A stretch of 64,000 bases of DNA. Source: an uncultured Bacteroidia bacterium (GTDB lineage: Bacteria; Bacteroidota; Bacteroidia; NS11-12g; UBA9320). Each line of letters starts with the position of its first letter. The first letter of the stretch is position 1. The DNA is taken from positions 62,001-126,000 of the forward strand of contig CALSMN010000001.1 of assembly GCA_943787465.1 (NCBI GenBank), in the 5' to 3' direction. This document shows positions 42,855-52,289 of this stretch, piece after piece. The translations under genes and the position numbers were made by a program. Under the pieces are notes generated by a model. The model had not been told where the DNA came from. It ran no database searches and saw nothing but the letters and a program-made list of their open reading frames with translations.

Positions 42855-42877
42855 TAGAATGCCAAATTACGACTATT

Positions 42878-43642
42878 TTAAAAGTGAGGTTTTCTTTTTT
42901 CAATAAAGGCAACGGTACCCTCTTTAAAATCCCGCAGTTGAAAACAATCAGAAAAACGATCAACTTCAAACTTTAAGCCTTCCGTATTTTCAAATAGCTT
43001 ATTCGTACAACTTATAACTTCAGCAATAGCAACGGGAGACTTGTGAATGAGTTTTTCGATATAAGTTTTACACGTATTTAGGAGCTCTTCAATAGTAACT
43101 ACAGATGTAACTAATCCATAGTGAAGTGCCGTTTGGGCGTCTATTATTTTTGCTGAAATTAGCATGTCTAAGGCCCTACCTTTACCTATTATTTGAGCTA
43201 ATCGTTGGGTACCACCGTATCCAGGAGGGAGTCCAAGGTTAACTTCAGGTTGACCAAACTTTGCATTTTCACTAGCTATTCTTATGTGACAAGCCATGGT
43301 TAATTCACAGCCACCCCCTAAAGCAAAACCATTAACAGCAGCTATAACGGGTATTCTACTTTGTTCAATTTTTTGGAATACAATGCCTCCATTTGTACTC
43401 ATTTTTTCAGCTTCGATTTTATTAAAACCAGCAAACTCAGTAATATCTGCTCCGGCAGCAAAGGCCTTGTTTCCTTTTCCAGTGATAATTATTCCACGAA
43501 CAGTATTTTCATGATTTAAGCGGTCTATTTCTTTTCCTATTTCTTGTATTAGTTCAATATTAAGGGCATTGAGCTTGTCTTCTCTGTTCAGTGTAATGAG
43601 TTGAACAATTCCTTGGTTTTCTGTGGTTATGAGGTTATACAT
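42878..43642 (-). CDS. Enoyl-CoA hydratase/isomerase family protein
   Basis: A 254-residue crotonase-fold protein. The oxyanion-hole segments KAFAAGADITEFAG and NGFALGGGCELTMACHIRIAS, and the catalytic Glu region FGQPEVNLGLPPGYGGTQRL, are intact, so an active hydratase is likely. The exact acyl-CoA is unknown. It is divergent from the methylmalonyl-CoA mutase, with 59 bp between them holding a -7 box for each. Confidence 0.92.
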   Translation of the reverse strand: MYNLITTENQGIVQLITLNREDKLNALNIELIQEIGKEIDRLNHENTVRGIIITGKGNKAFAAGADITEFAGFNKIEAEKMSTNGGIVFQKIEQSRIPVIAAVNGFALGGGCELTMACHIRIASENAKFGQPEVNLGLPPGYGGTQRLAQIIGKGRALDMLISAKIIDAQTALHYGLVTSVVTIEELLNTCKTYIEKLIHKSPVAIAEVISCTNKLFENTEGLKFEVDRFSDCFQLRDFKEGTVAFIEKRKPHF

Positions 43643-43647
43643 AATTG

Positions 43648-43655
43648 CAAATTTA
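43648..43655 (-). promoter_or_regulatory. -7 promoter box (TAAATTTG) of the enoyl-CoA hydratase gene
   Basis: Minus-strand TAAATTTG fits TAnnTTTG. Five bases (CAATT) separate it from the ATG at 43642, predicting a leaderless transcript. Confidence 0.5.
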
Positions 43656-43689
43656 TAGGACTCTTGGTTAGCACCATCAATGGAAAAGT

Positions 43690-43697
43690 TAAATTTG
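43690..43697 (+). promoter_or_regulatory. -7 promoter box (TAAATTTG) of the methylmalonyl-CoA mutase gene
   Basis: TAAATTTG fits TAnnTTTG and is followed by CCCC and the ATG at 43702. The same box is used on the other strand for the divergent hydratase gene. Confidence 0.5.
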
Positions 43698-43701
43698 CCC
43701 C

Positions 43702-46407
43702 ATGCTCAAGGACAATAAGGTGTCTTTTGATGAATTTCCAAAGCTGAGTTTTATTGATTGGCAGCAAAAGGCAATTCATGATTTGAAAGGCAAAACTATA
43801 GATGATGTTTTTTATACTTCATCAGATGGTATTAAAATATCTTCCTACGGATGCTCGGAAAATTCAAAAAAATGCTACAAATTACCCAGTGTTGAATGGA
43901 TTATTACTGCCTTAACAGATTTTGTCCAGCCTGATGAATTTTCAGGAAGGAAAATCAAAAATATTGAGGAATTAGGTGAAAACTTGGGAGATTTATCCCT
44001 TGAAAACATGCATTTCACTCAAGAAACCCCCGTTTTTTTTCATTTGGGTATATCGTTTTATGACAACATTGCTCGTTTACGTGCTTTAAGACACGTTCAC
44101 CCTCAACAAGAAATAAATGTTGTAATACCATCTCAAGAGGATGATTTCGAATACAATAATTTAATAAGACAAACCATAGCAGCAGCTTCAGCGATTATTG
44201 GCGGCGCTAAACATATATGTATTCTTCCGTTTGATAATCAACCATCTAAGAGAAGTTCTCGTTTAGCAAGTAACATCCTATATCTTTTAAAACATGAAAG
44301 CCATATGGATCAAATTTCTGATGCCGCATATGGAAGTTGGTTTTTTGAAAAATTAACACAATGCTATATTGATGCTATTTCAAATAAAAATGGAGGAGAA
44401 TTAACAAATAACAAAGCAGAATTTTCTTTTGCACCAGGTATTCCTCCGTTTTTAAGAGGTCCATATTCTACAATGTACGTTATTCGTCCATGGACAATCA
44501 GACAATATGCGGGATTTAGTACTGCTGAGAAAAGTAATGCATTTTATAAAAGAAATCTTGAAGCTGGACAAAAAGGGTTGTCTGTTGCTTTTGATTTAGC
44601 AACCCATCGTGGGTACGATAGTGATCATCCACGAGTATTTGGAGATGTTGGTATGGCAGGTGTTGCTATTGATAGCATCGAAGACATGAAGCTGCTGTTT
44701 GATAAAATACCGTTAGATAAAATATCTGTTAGCATGACAATGAACGGAGCAGTTTTACCTATTATGGCGTTCTACATTGCCGCAGCCAAGGAACAAGGCG
44801 TTGATTCGCATCAACTAGCAGGCACCATTCAGAATGATATTTTGAAAGAATTTATGGTACGTAACACGTACATTTATCCTCCTGAACCAAGCATGCGCAT
44901 AGTGTCTGATATTTTCAAATACACGGCGAAGCATATGCCTAAGTTTAACAGCATAAGTATTAGCGGATATCATATGCAAGAAGCAGGGGCAAGCCCTGAG
45001 CTGGAACTCGCTTATACTTTATCAGACGGATTGGAGTATGTAAGAACGGGGATAAATGCAGGATTGGCCATTGATGAATTTGCACCCAGACTTTCATTTT
45101 TTTGGGGAGTTGGGATGAACTTTTATAAGGAGATAGCTAAGTTAAGAGCTGGCAGGTTGTTATGGGCTAAACTCATCAAAAAATATAACCCTAATAATAA
45201 GAAATCAATGGCACTTCGTGCTCATTGTCAAACCAGTGGCTGGAGTTTAACAGAGCAAGACCCATATAACAATATTGCAAGAACAACCATTGAAGCGTTA
45301 TCCGCTATATTTGGTGGGACACAAAGTTTACACACCAATAGCTTTGATGAGGCTATTGCATTGCCAACAGAATTCAGTGCTAAAATTGCCCGTAACACTC
45401 AAAAAATAATTCAGACAGAAACAGGAATTACACAAGCCATTGATCCGTGGGGTGGAAGTAAAATAATTGAACAACATACACAAGACCTTGTTCTTAGTGC
45501 TTGGACATTTATAGAAGAAATAGAAGAATTAGGTGGAATGACTAAAGCTATCGAAAAAGGTATTCCAAAAATGCGAATAGAAGAATGTGCTGCAATTAAG
45601 CAAGCTAATATTGATTCAGGAAAAGAATACATCATTGGCGTTAATTCCTTTAAAGCAAATGAAGAAAAAACTGATTTTGAAATACTTGAGGTAGATAATA
45701 AGGCGGTTCGAGAGAGCCAAATCCAACGATTAACTCAATTAAAAAATACCCGAAATGAAGAAGAAGTAATGACTCATCTTCAAAAGATTGAAAATGCTGC
45801 CGTTAATAATCATAACTTATTAGAAATATGTGTTGAAGCAGCATTAGCTAGAGTAACTTTAGGTGAAATGTCTTCTGCACTAGAAAACGTTTATGGCAGG
45901 TATCAGGCAACTAATACAACAATTTCTGGTGTATATTTGAAAGAGGTGCAAAATGACACTAAAGTAATTTATGCTCGTAAAAAAGCAGACGAATTTGCTC
46001 TTAAAGAGGGTAGACGTCCCAGAATACTGGTGGCTAAAATGGGGCAAGATGGGCACGATAGAGGGGCTAAAATTATAGCTACAGCCTTCGCCGATTTAGG
46101 CTTTGATGTAGATGTTGGTCCTCTTTTTCAAACCCCTGCTGAAGTGGCTAAACAAGCCATGGAAAATGATGTACATGTTTTAGGCGTCTCATCTTTAGCG
46201 GCAGGACATAAAACATTGATGCCTGAGGTGGTTAATGAATTAAAAAAACAAGGTCTAGAGGATATTGTGGTAGTTGCAGGAGGAGTTATTCCTGAAAAAG
46301 ACCATAATTTTCTGTTTAAAAAAGGAGTGGATTTTGTATTTGGGCCAGGAACAGTAATTGCTGAGGCTGCCACTGATATACTAAAGAAATTAGAATCTAA
46401 AATTTAA
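43702..46407 (+). CDS. Methylmalonyl-CoA mutase, small-subunit remnant fused to large subunit
   Basis: A 901-residue adenosylcobalamin enzyme interconverting methylmalonyl-CoA and succinyl-CoA. Residues about 240-770 are the large-subunit barrel ([39 protein letters not shown]) and 772-901 the B12 domain with D783-G-H785-D-R-G788. The first 235 residues are extra: 12-50 resemble the small-subunit N-terminus ([19 protein letters not shown]) and 127-222 its late barrel part ([37 protein letters not shown]). No separate small subunit is adjacent. MeaB is 5 kb away. Confidence 0.93.
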   Translation: MLKDNKVSFDEFPKLSFIDWQQKAIHDLKGKTIDDVFYTSSDGIKISSYGCSENSKKCYKLPSVEWIITALTDFVQPDEFSGRKIKNIEELGENLGDLSLENMHFTQETPVFFHLGISFYDNIARLRALRHVHPQQEINVVIPSQEDDFEYNNLIRQTIAAASAIIGGAKHICILPFDNQPSKRSSRLASNILYLLKHESHMDQISDAAYGSWFFEKLTQCYIDAISNKNGGELTNNKAEFSFAPGIPPFLRGPYSTMYVIRPWTIRQYAGFSTAEKSNAFYKRNLEAGQKGLSVAFDLATHRGYDSDHPRVFGDVGMAGVAIDSIEDMKLLFDKIPLDKISVSMTMNGAVLPIMAFYIAAAKEQGVDSHQLAGTIQNDILKEFMVRNTYIYPPEPSMRIVSDIFKYTAKHMPKFNSISISGYHMQEAGASPELELAYTLSDGLEYVRTGINAGLAIDEFAPRLSFFWGVGMNFYKEIAKLRAGRLLWAKLIKKYNPNNKKSMALRAHCQTSGWSLTEQDPYNNIARTTIEALSAIFGGTQSLHTNSFDEAIALPTEFSAKIARNTQKIIQTETGITQAIDPWGGSKIIEQHTQDLVLSAWTFIEEIEELGGMTKAIEKGIPKMRIEECAAIKQANIDSGKEYIIGVNSFKANEEKTDFEILEVDNKAVRESQIQRLTQLKNTRNEEEVMTHLQKIENAAVNNHNLLEICVEAALARVTLGEMSSALENVYGRYQATNTTISGVYLKEVQNDTKVIYARKKADEFALKEGRRPRILVAKMGQDGHDRGAKIIATAFADLGFDVDVGPLFQTPAEVAKQAMENDVHVLGVSSLAAGHKTLMPEVVNELKKQGLEDIVVVAGGVIPEKDHNFLFKKGVDFVFGPGTVIAEAATDILKKLESKI

Positions 46408-47198
46408 ACAGCAACAGGAGCCTGTATTCTTGGATGAGGATTGTATCCAATCAATTCTATGTCATTATATTCAATATCAAATATTGATGTTTTGTCTGGG
46501 TTTATATTAACTGTTGGATATTTTCTGGGTTTACGCTTCAGTTGTTCATTAACTTGTTCAAAATGGTTACTGTAAATGTGAGCATCGCCAAATGTATGCA
46601 CAAATTCTCCTGGCATTAATCCAACCTCTTGAGCAACCATTAGTGTTAGTAAAGCATAACTGGCAATATTGAAAGGTACTCCCAAAAACATATCAGCACT
46701 ACGTTGATACAATTGACAACTTAGTTTTCCATTGGCAACATAAAATTGAAACAAACAATGACAGGGTGTTAATGCCATTTGTCCAAGCTCTCCAACGTTC
46801 CAAGCATTTACAAGTATTCTTCTACTATCAGGATTACTTTTTAATGTATCTAAAACGGATTGTATTTGATCGATTTTTTCACCGTTTGGACCCTCCCAAT
46901 TTCGCCATTGTTTTCCATAAACTGGACCTAAATCACCGTTTTTATCCGCCCACGCATCCCATATTTTAACACCATGTTCTTTAAGATATTGAATGTTTGT
47001 ATCACCCTTTAAAAACCAAAGCAATTCATGAACTACAGATTTCCAATGAATTTTTTTTGTTGTGATTAATGGAAAAGAATGAGACAGGTCAAAACGTAGC
47101 TGTCCCCCTAGCACGCTTACCGTTCCTGTACCAGTCCGATCCGTTTTAATTGCACCATTTTCAAGTACATATTTTAAAAAATCTTCGTATTGCCTCAT
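46404..47198 (-). CDS. thyA: Thymidylate synthase ThyA
   Basis: A 264-residue enzyme that methylates dUMP to dTMP with methylenetetrahydrofolate. The catalytic cysteine is C146 in LTPCHC; RTGTGT near the N-terminus, [15 protein letters not shown] and the terminal [11 protein letters not shown] are conserved. Length matches E. coli ThyA. The stop overlaps the mutase stop by 4 bp (convergent). No dihydrofolate reductase gene follows. Confidence 0.97.
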   Translation of the reverse strand: MRQYEDFLKYVLENGAIKTDRTGTGTVSVLGGQLRFDLSHSFPLITTKKIHWKSVVHELLWFLKGDTNIQYLKEHGVKIWDAWADKNGDLGPVYGKQWRNWEGPNGEKIDQIQSVLDTLKSNPDSRRILVNAWNVGELGQMALTPCHCLFQFYVANGKLSCQLYQRSADMFLGVPFNIASYALLTLMVAQEVGLMPGEFVHTFGDAHIYSNHFEQVNEQLKRKPRKYPTVNINPDKTSIFDIEYNDIELIGYNPHPRIQAPVAV

Positions 47199-47280
47199 CT
47201 TTAGTACAAAACAAGTACATAATGTTAGAAATATATCAATGTTTATTTGTCGTTCTCAACAATATTTAAACTTGTATGTT

Positions 47281-47288
47281 TAGATTTG
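47281..47288 (+). promoter_or_regulatory. -7 promoter box (TAGATTTG) of the E2 gene
   Basis: TAGATTTG fits TAnnTTTG, 20 bases before the ATG at 47309. It also supports that ATG against the upstream in-frame start at 47276, which would lie before the transcription start. Confidence 0.45.
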
Positions 47289-47308
47289 CGAAGCTTTACA
47301 ATAATATA

Positions 47309-47626
47309 ATGGCAGTAGCAATAAAATTACCTAGAATGAGCGATACAATGGAAGAGGGAACGATTGTGTCTTGGTTTGTAAAAGTGGGTGACACCGTCAA
47401 GTCCAGCGAAATGATTGCTGACGTAGAGACGGATAAAGCCACCATGGAATTAGAAAATTTCGAAAAAGGGGAGGTTCTTCATTTGAATGTTGAAGAAGGC
47501 GAAACGGTTCCAGTTGAAACGGTAATTGCCATTATTGGAAAAAAAGGTGAAGATTTCCAGCATTTATTATCCTCAGATAGCTCGGCCGAAACCATTCAGA
47601 ATGACCCTGTAGTTTCTGCAAGATAA
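47309..47626 (+). CDS. Pyruvate dehydrogenase E2, 5' part: lipoyl domain (frameshifted)
   Basis: A 105-residue product holding one lipoyl domain (about 1-80), with the lipoylation lysine in DVETDKATMELE. The start ATG (MAVAIKLPRMSDTM) matches the family N-terminus. The frame ends at a TAA (47624-47626) within the linker that should lead to the E1/E3-binding domain, which follows in the next frame. Whole length with the second part would be about 405 residues, normal for a one-lipoyl E2. Confidence 0.85.
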   Translation: MAVAIKLPRMSDTMEEGTIVSWFVKVGDTVKSSEMIADVETDKATMELENFEKGEVLHLNVEEGETVPVETVIAIIGKKGEDFQHLLSSDSSAETIQNDPVVSAR

Positions 47627-48530
47627 TAAAAAAGAATCCCTGTCTTCTTCACCAGAAGAAGTAACTAGTCCTATTGTTAGCAATGACGGAAGAGTTTTTG
47701 CATCACCCCTCGCCAAAAAAATGGCTCAAGATAAAGGTATCAATTTATCTCAAGTTCATGGTAGTGGAGATAATGGTCGAATTATAAAAAAAGACATTGA
47801 AAATTTCCAAGCACCAGCAGTAGTCAATACTACGGAATCTATTGGAGTGGAGAGTTACGATGACGTACCCATAACACAAATGCGAAAGACGATTGCTAAG
47901 CGTCTTGCCGAAAGTAAATTTACAGCTCCCCATTTCTACCTAACCAAAGAAATAAAAATGAACGCTGTAATAGAGGCTCGCAAAAGAATGAACGAGTATG
48001 GCGATACTAAAATATCTGTCAATGACTTGGTTATCAAAGCGGCAGCAGTGGCATTAAAAAAACACCCCAATGTAAACTCTGCTTGGTTAGGCGATAAAAT
48101 TCGTCGCAACCACCATGTTCATATTGGCGTAGCTGTTGCAGTCGAAGACGGTTTATTAGTTCCGGTTGTGAGGTTTGCCGATAGCAAACCACTTTCTCAA
48201 ATAGGAACAGAAGTAAGAGCGTATGCAGAAAAAGCCAAGAACAAGGAACTTCAACCCAAAGACTGGGAGGGCAATACTTTTACCATATCAAATTTAGGAA
48301 TGTTTGGTATAGATGAATTTACAGCTATAGTGAACCCTCCTGACGCTTGTATTCTAGCTATAGGTAGCTCTAAAGAAACAGTAATTGTAGAAAATGGTGA
48401 AATGAAGCCAGGGCACGTAATGAAAGTTACTTTGAGTTGTGATCACAGAGTTGTTGATGGCGTTACTGGAGCCAAGTTCCTTCAAACTTTTCAGGAACTA
48501 TTGGAAGAGCCAGTTAGGCTTTTGGTTTAA
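47613..48530 (+). CDS. Pyruvate dehydrogenase E2, 3' part: binding domain and acetyltransferase core (frameshifted)
   Basis: This frame is open from 47613; its first ATG is 47721. It encodes the peripheral subunit-binding domain (FASPLAKKMAQDKGINLSQV, then GSGDNGRIIKKDIENF) and the catalytic acyltransferase core with the active-site HRVVDGVTGAKFL motif. The upstream lipoyl part is in the frame one base back. If translated only from 47721 the product would lack part of the binding domain. It should assemble with the E1 and E3 subunits, which are not in the window. Confidence 0.87.
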   Translation, partial: FLQDNKKESLSSSPEEVTSPIVSNDGRVFASPLAKKMAQDKGINLSQVHGSGDNGRIIKKDIENFQAPAVVNTTESIGVESYDDVPITQMRKTIAKRLAESKFTAPHFYLTKEIKMNAVIEARKRMNEYGDTKISVNDLVIKAAAVALKKHPNVNSAWLGDKIRRNHHVHIGVAVAVEDGLLVPVVRFADSKPLSQIGTEVRAYAEKAKNKELQPKDWEGNTFTISNLGMFGIDEFTAIVNPPDACILAIGSSKETVIVENGEMKPGHVMKVTLSCDHRVVDGVTGAKFLQTFQELLEEPVRLLV

Positions 48531-48659
48531 TAATCCTGTCGCTTTTATTTGTATAAACTTGTCTATATTTAAAGTTTTATTTATCCTTGCCATGCCTTTC
48601 AGGCTACTCTATAAATTAATTCTTTTTAGATAGTAAAAACAAAACTTACTTACAAAATA

Positions 48660-50255
48660 ATGTACGATATTCTTTCACTAGGAGACATGCTCCTACCTGA
48701 ACTTAAAAAAATTGCAGACCAATATGAAATACCTCATAAAGGATTTAAAAAGCAAGATTTGATATATAAAATTCTTGATTTTCAAGCGGTTAATCCCTCT
48801 AAGTTTAAATCAGTTGACAATCCTAAATCAAGTGAACCAATTTCTAATCCTCCAATTGACGAAAAAAAGAACGAAAGGGATAGAAAACCGATTCAAAGGA
48901 AAAAAATATCTAGACCCTCGGATGTAAAATCAATGAATTCCAATAAACCCAAATCAGAAGTTACGGAAGATTTAACGGTAAAAGATAAAGAAGAAAAAGT
49001 TGCTTCACCTGAGCATAATCAGGAAAAGAATCTTGCAAGACATCAAGAGCGAGAACAAAGAGATGCTGAACGAAAATTGCGAGAGGAAGAAAAGAGAAAA
49101 AAGCGTGAAGCTGAAGAAAAACTTATCAATTATTTGGAGTTGGAAGGGGTCGTTACTACGCAAGGTGTTTTGGAAGTTATTTCCGATGGATATGGGTTTC
49201 TTAGATCAGCAGATTACAGTTATCAACCATCACCCGATGACGTATATATTGCGCCTAATCAAATTCGTCAAAATGGATTAAAAACGGGAGATGTTGTTAA
49301 AGGTAATATTCGACCACCCAAAGAAGGAGAAAAATACTTTGCACTGATTAATATCATTACCATTAATGGAAGATCTATTGAGTTTGTGAAGGATCGTGTA
49401 GCATTTCATCATTTGACTCCTTTGTTTCCTGACCAAAAATTCAACTTAGAATATAAGTCAGATAATTATTCGACACGTATAATGGATTTTATTTCTCCTA
49501 TTGGTAAAGGACAGCGTGGACTCATTGTTGCTCAACCTAAGACGGGTAAAACTAACCTTTTGAAAGATGTAGCTAACGCAATCGCTCACAACCATCCAGA
49601 GGTTTATATGATTATCTTATTAATAGATGAGCGACCTGAAGAGGTGACTGATATGGCTAGAAATGTGAATGCTGAAGTGGTTGCATCTACTTTTGATGAG
49701 CCAGCAGATAAACATGTAAAGTTAGCCAATATTGTTCTTGAAAAAGCTAAACGTCTCACAGAATGTGGGCATGATGTTGTTATTTTATTAGATTCCATTA
49801 CTAGACTTGCCAGAGCATACAATACGGTACAACCAGCTAGTGGTAAGATATTATCAGGAGGGGTAGATGCCAATGCGCTTCAAAAACCAAAACGTTTTTT
49901 TGGTGCCGCTAGAAATATTGAAAATGGGGGTTCATTAACCATCATCGCTACGGCTCTTACAGAAACAGGGTCTAAAATGGATGAAGTGATCTTTGAAGAA
50001 TTCAAAGGTACAGGTAATATGGAGCTACAGTTGGACAGAAAACTTTCCAACAAAAGAATTTATCCTGCTATCGACATTGTTTCATCCAGTACAAGAAGAG
50101 AAGATTTATTGCTCGATAAAACTGTTCTTCAAAAAATGTGGGTAATGAGAAACCACCTTGCAGACATGAATAGTGAGGAAGCCATGAACACCATGCTCAA
50201 TTATATGAAAGGTACTAAAAATAACGACGAGTTTTTAGTGTCTATGAATGGGTAG
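48660..50255 (+). CDS. rho: Transcription termination factor Rho
   Basis: A 531-residue hexameric RNA helicase. An N-terminal SAP-like helical domain (5-42) is followed by a highly charged Lys/Glu insertion (about 50-155), longer than in E. coli and typical of Bacteroidota. Then come the RNA-binding cold-shock-like domain (165-240) and the ATPase core: Walker A AQPKTGKT at 291-298, [13 protein letters not shown], and [16 protein letters not shown] transcription terminator for rho itself is not obvious. Confidence 0.96.
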   Translation: MYDILSLGDMLLPELKKIADQYEIPHKGFKKQDLIYKILDFQAVNPSKFKSVDNPKSSEPISNPPIDEKKNERDRKPIQRKKISRPSDVKSMNSNKPKSEVTEDLTVKDKEEKVASPEHNQEKNLARHQEREQRDAERKLREEEKRKKREAEEKLINYLELEGVVTTQGVLEVISDGYGFLRSADYSYQPSPDDVYIAPNQIRQNGLKTGDVVKGNIRPPKEGEKYFALINIITINGRSIEFVKDRVAFHHLTPLFPDQKFNLEYKSDNYSTRIMDFISPIGKGQRGLIVAQPKTGKTNLLKDVANAIAHNHPEVYMIILLIDERPEEVTDMARNVNAEVVASTFDEPADKHVKLANIVLEKAKRLTECGHDVVILLDSITRLARAYNTVQPASGKILSGGVDANALQKPKRFFGAARNIENGGSLTIIATALTETGSKMDEVIFEEFKGTGNMELQLDRKLSNKRIYPAIDIVSSSTRREDLLLDKTVLQKMWVMRNHLADMNSEEAMNTMLNYMKGTKNNDEFLVSMNG

Positions 50256-50277
50256 TTATTCAGAAGAGTTAGTCTAT

Positions 50278-50779
50278 TTATTCCAATTTAAAATTCACAC
50301 TAGGGTATCTTTTTCTAGTTTGGTCGTAGGGGTCCATTTCATCTAGTCGTTCGATTAAAATGAAATCTCCTTTTTTAAGTGTGAGTATTTTATTCATCAT
50401 TTCTTCGGAGATTATTCCTCCTGTTGAAGAGTGCATGGATGTGCTGCCATTTTGAGAAGATATCGCACGAGTGTACAGGCGTACTCGTTTTCCTCGGTTA
50501 GTTTGTTAAGTACTAATGGGTGCATCGTTCTTATATCTTCCAGTTGAAGTACTATACGATTGGTTCATGCTCCTCCGTTTTCACAGGCTAATACGCGTCT
50601 AAAGTCCCGATACCATGTTAGGGTGATTTGCAAGCCTTAAGGGAGACATCTTCAACGGTACGTAAGTTATACCTTTGGCTAACCCATACATATGCGCCGT
50701 GGCTTTTTCATAAGAAAGCCGGTTGGAAATATAACCGACTATTAAAATAAAAGTAGTAATGTATTAGTGTATTCTTCAT
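50278..50779 (-). pseudogene. Decayed gene with GldM-like C-terminal domain
   Basis: No intact frame exists, but minus-strand pieces are clearly coding-like. From about 50505 to the TAA at 50278-50280 the frame reads through SSTGGIISEEMM, KKGDFILIERLDEMDPYDQ and TRKRYPSVNFKLE. This fits the last beta-domain of gliding protein GldM (GG..T.EM...L..GD.I..E.I...DG..R..P.ISFK). Upstream pieces lie in other frames with stops (TAA near 50508, TAG near 50600). An ATG at 50779 with a promoter may be the original start. Confidence 0.6.
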
Positions 50780-50787
50780 AGTTTGTA

Positions 50788-50819
50788 CAAAATTATGTTT
50801 AAAAATTACAAATTACAAA
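50788..50819 (-). promoter_or_regulatory. Intact promoter upstream of the decayed GldM-like gene
   Basis: Minus strand: TTTG (50819-50816), 20 bp, TAATTTTG (50795-50788), a full match to the Bacteroidota pattern, ending 8 bases before the ATG at 50779. The promoter seems intact although the gene it served is broken. Confidence 0.65.
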
Positions 50820-50915
50820 ATGATTACTATTGAGTACAGTCCATTACATCTACTAAAAACTGTAAAATGCTGATTTTAAGATTACTACACGAAACAAAGT
50901 TTGTGACTCAATTTA

Positions 50916-52229
50916 CTAAAATGACACAGAGAAAACAAAAAAACCATCTCTAACCCGTACAATATCTGAAATTTGATATCCAACTACCCATAAAATTGTA
51001 TCATTACTACATAGAAGAGGTATCGTTTTTTTATCGATATTGTTAATTTTATGATTAATAAAAAAATCACTCAACAATGGGTTACCTTTTATTCCTAGTG
51101 GAGAAAAACGATCACCCTTTTTCCAATATCTCAAGGTCAAAGGGAAAAATGACGGTGGAATTTCAAGGTACTCTATATTTTTGTGGGATGAGAAAGTCCA
51201 CTTTTTGACCTTTTTAAGAGTAAGGGTATATTTATCAAAAGCGTATCTACCATCAGTATAAATATCTAAAACAGTTGTACTTAAATCTTCAATGAGCGAA
51301 ATAATTATTTGCGTTCTGTCTATTAATAATTGATGTGTTTTTGAGAAATATTGTTTTCCTGTTTTCCCATTTAAACCAACGGATATTTGTTGACATTGAG
51401 AGAAATTAAAACCATATTTGTATAGTATTCGATACAATAAAACTTCGGGTTGTGGAAAAATAGTGATTTTGGATTTTGGAATGAAAATACCTTGTTTAGA
51501 GACAGTTATTTCACTAGTAATAAATTGTTTAATGAAAAAATCAAGTAACTCGTATTCTGAATTGAGTAAGGCAATACTCTTTGAAGTATGATTTACAAAA
51601 TCAGGCAATCGATCTTGAATTACAGGCAAAATCTGATGACGAATAACATTTCTAAGGTAATTTGTACTTTGATTAGATTTATCTTCCCGATATTCAATCT
51701 TTTTTTGTGCAACGTACAGTTTAATTTCATCAGAATTAAAAGCTAAAAGCGGCCGGACTATGTAACTTCTTCTGACTGGAATACTTTTGAGTCCTTTGAT
51801 TCCAGAAATACGATTAAGATTTATAAAAAATGTTTCGACTTGATCATCCTGATGATGCGCAGTAATAATTATATCCAATTGATTGCTCAACTTCAACTTT
51901 TCAAAGTAATCATATCGAATATTTCTGGCTGCTTCTTGAATAGATACATGATGTTTTTTAGCATATTTTCGAGCATCAACAGATATACATTTAATTCCTT
52001 TACAATTTTCTGTATTTTTTGATAGATGCTTTACAAACTTTTCGTCAAAATCGCTTTCTTTACCTCTTAATTTATAGTTTACATGAATCATTGTAAATGA
52101 AATTTTCAAGTCATTTAACAGGTGTGCAGCAGACACAGAATCCTTTCCACCACTTATTGCAAGACCAATACGGTCTGATTTATTAAACAGTTGATTTTTT
52201 TCTATGAATGATTTTAACTTAACGAGCAC
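50916..52229 (-). CDS. tilS: tRNA(Ile)-lysidine synthase TilS
   Basis: A 437-residue N-type ATP pyrophosphatase that converts the wobble C of tRNA-Ile(CAU) to lysidine. The PP-loop SGGKDS lies in IGLAISGGKDSVSAAHLL; ITAHHQDDQVETFF and YREDKSNQSTNYLRNVIRHQILP are conserved, and the C-terminal domain has RYWKKGDRFSPLGIKG. I prefer the GTG at 52229 (MLVKLKSFIEKNQLF) because the family starts this way and a TATGTTTG box lies 23 bases upstream of it; the open frame extends to an ATG at 52271. Confidence 0.9.
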   Translation of the reverse strand: MLVKLKSFIEKNQLFNKSDRIGLAISGGKDSVSAAHLLNDLKISFTMIHVNYKLRGKESDFDEKFVKHLSKNTENCKGIKCISVDARKYAKKHHVSIQEAARNIRYDYFEKLKLSNQLDIIITAHHQDDQVETFFINLNRISGIKGLKSIPVRRSYIVRPLLAFNSDEIKLYVAQKKIEYREDKSNQSTNYLRNVIRHQILPVIQDRLPDFVNHTSKSIALLNSEYELLDFFIKQFITSEITVSKQGIFIPKSKITIFPQPEVLLYRILYKYGFNFSQCQQISVGLNGKTGKQYFSKTHQLLIDRTQIIISLIEDLSTTVLDIYTDGRYAFDKYTLTLKKVKKWTFSSHKNIEYLEIPPSFFPLTLRYWKKGDRFSPLGIKGNPLLSDFFINHKINNIDKKTIPLLCSNDTILWVVGYQISDIVRVRDGFFVFSVSF

Positions 52230-52252
52230 GATGTTTGCATTAAATATTGAAA

Positions 52253-52260
52253 CAAACATA
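52253..52260 (-). promoter_or_regulatory. -7 promoter box (TATGTTTG) of tilS
   Basis: Minus-strand TATGTTTG fits TAnnTTTG. It lies inside the longer possible tilS frame and upstream of the GTG at 52229, which favours the shorter start. No good -33 element. Confidence 0.4.
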
Positions 52261-52289
52261 ATAGCATCCATTAATTAATTCCTAAAATT

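Noticed and set aside
47609-47633. Programmed frameshift in the E2 gene
   Set aside because: No slippery sequence resembling prfB or dnaX signals lies at the shift; a mutation or read error is simpler, though not excluded.
50281-50780. Structured RNA (RNase P RNA, tmRNA or 6S) in the gene-free region after rho
   Set aside because: None of the conserved RNA motifs I know is present, while the 3' part translates into a protein-like domain ending at a stop codon.
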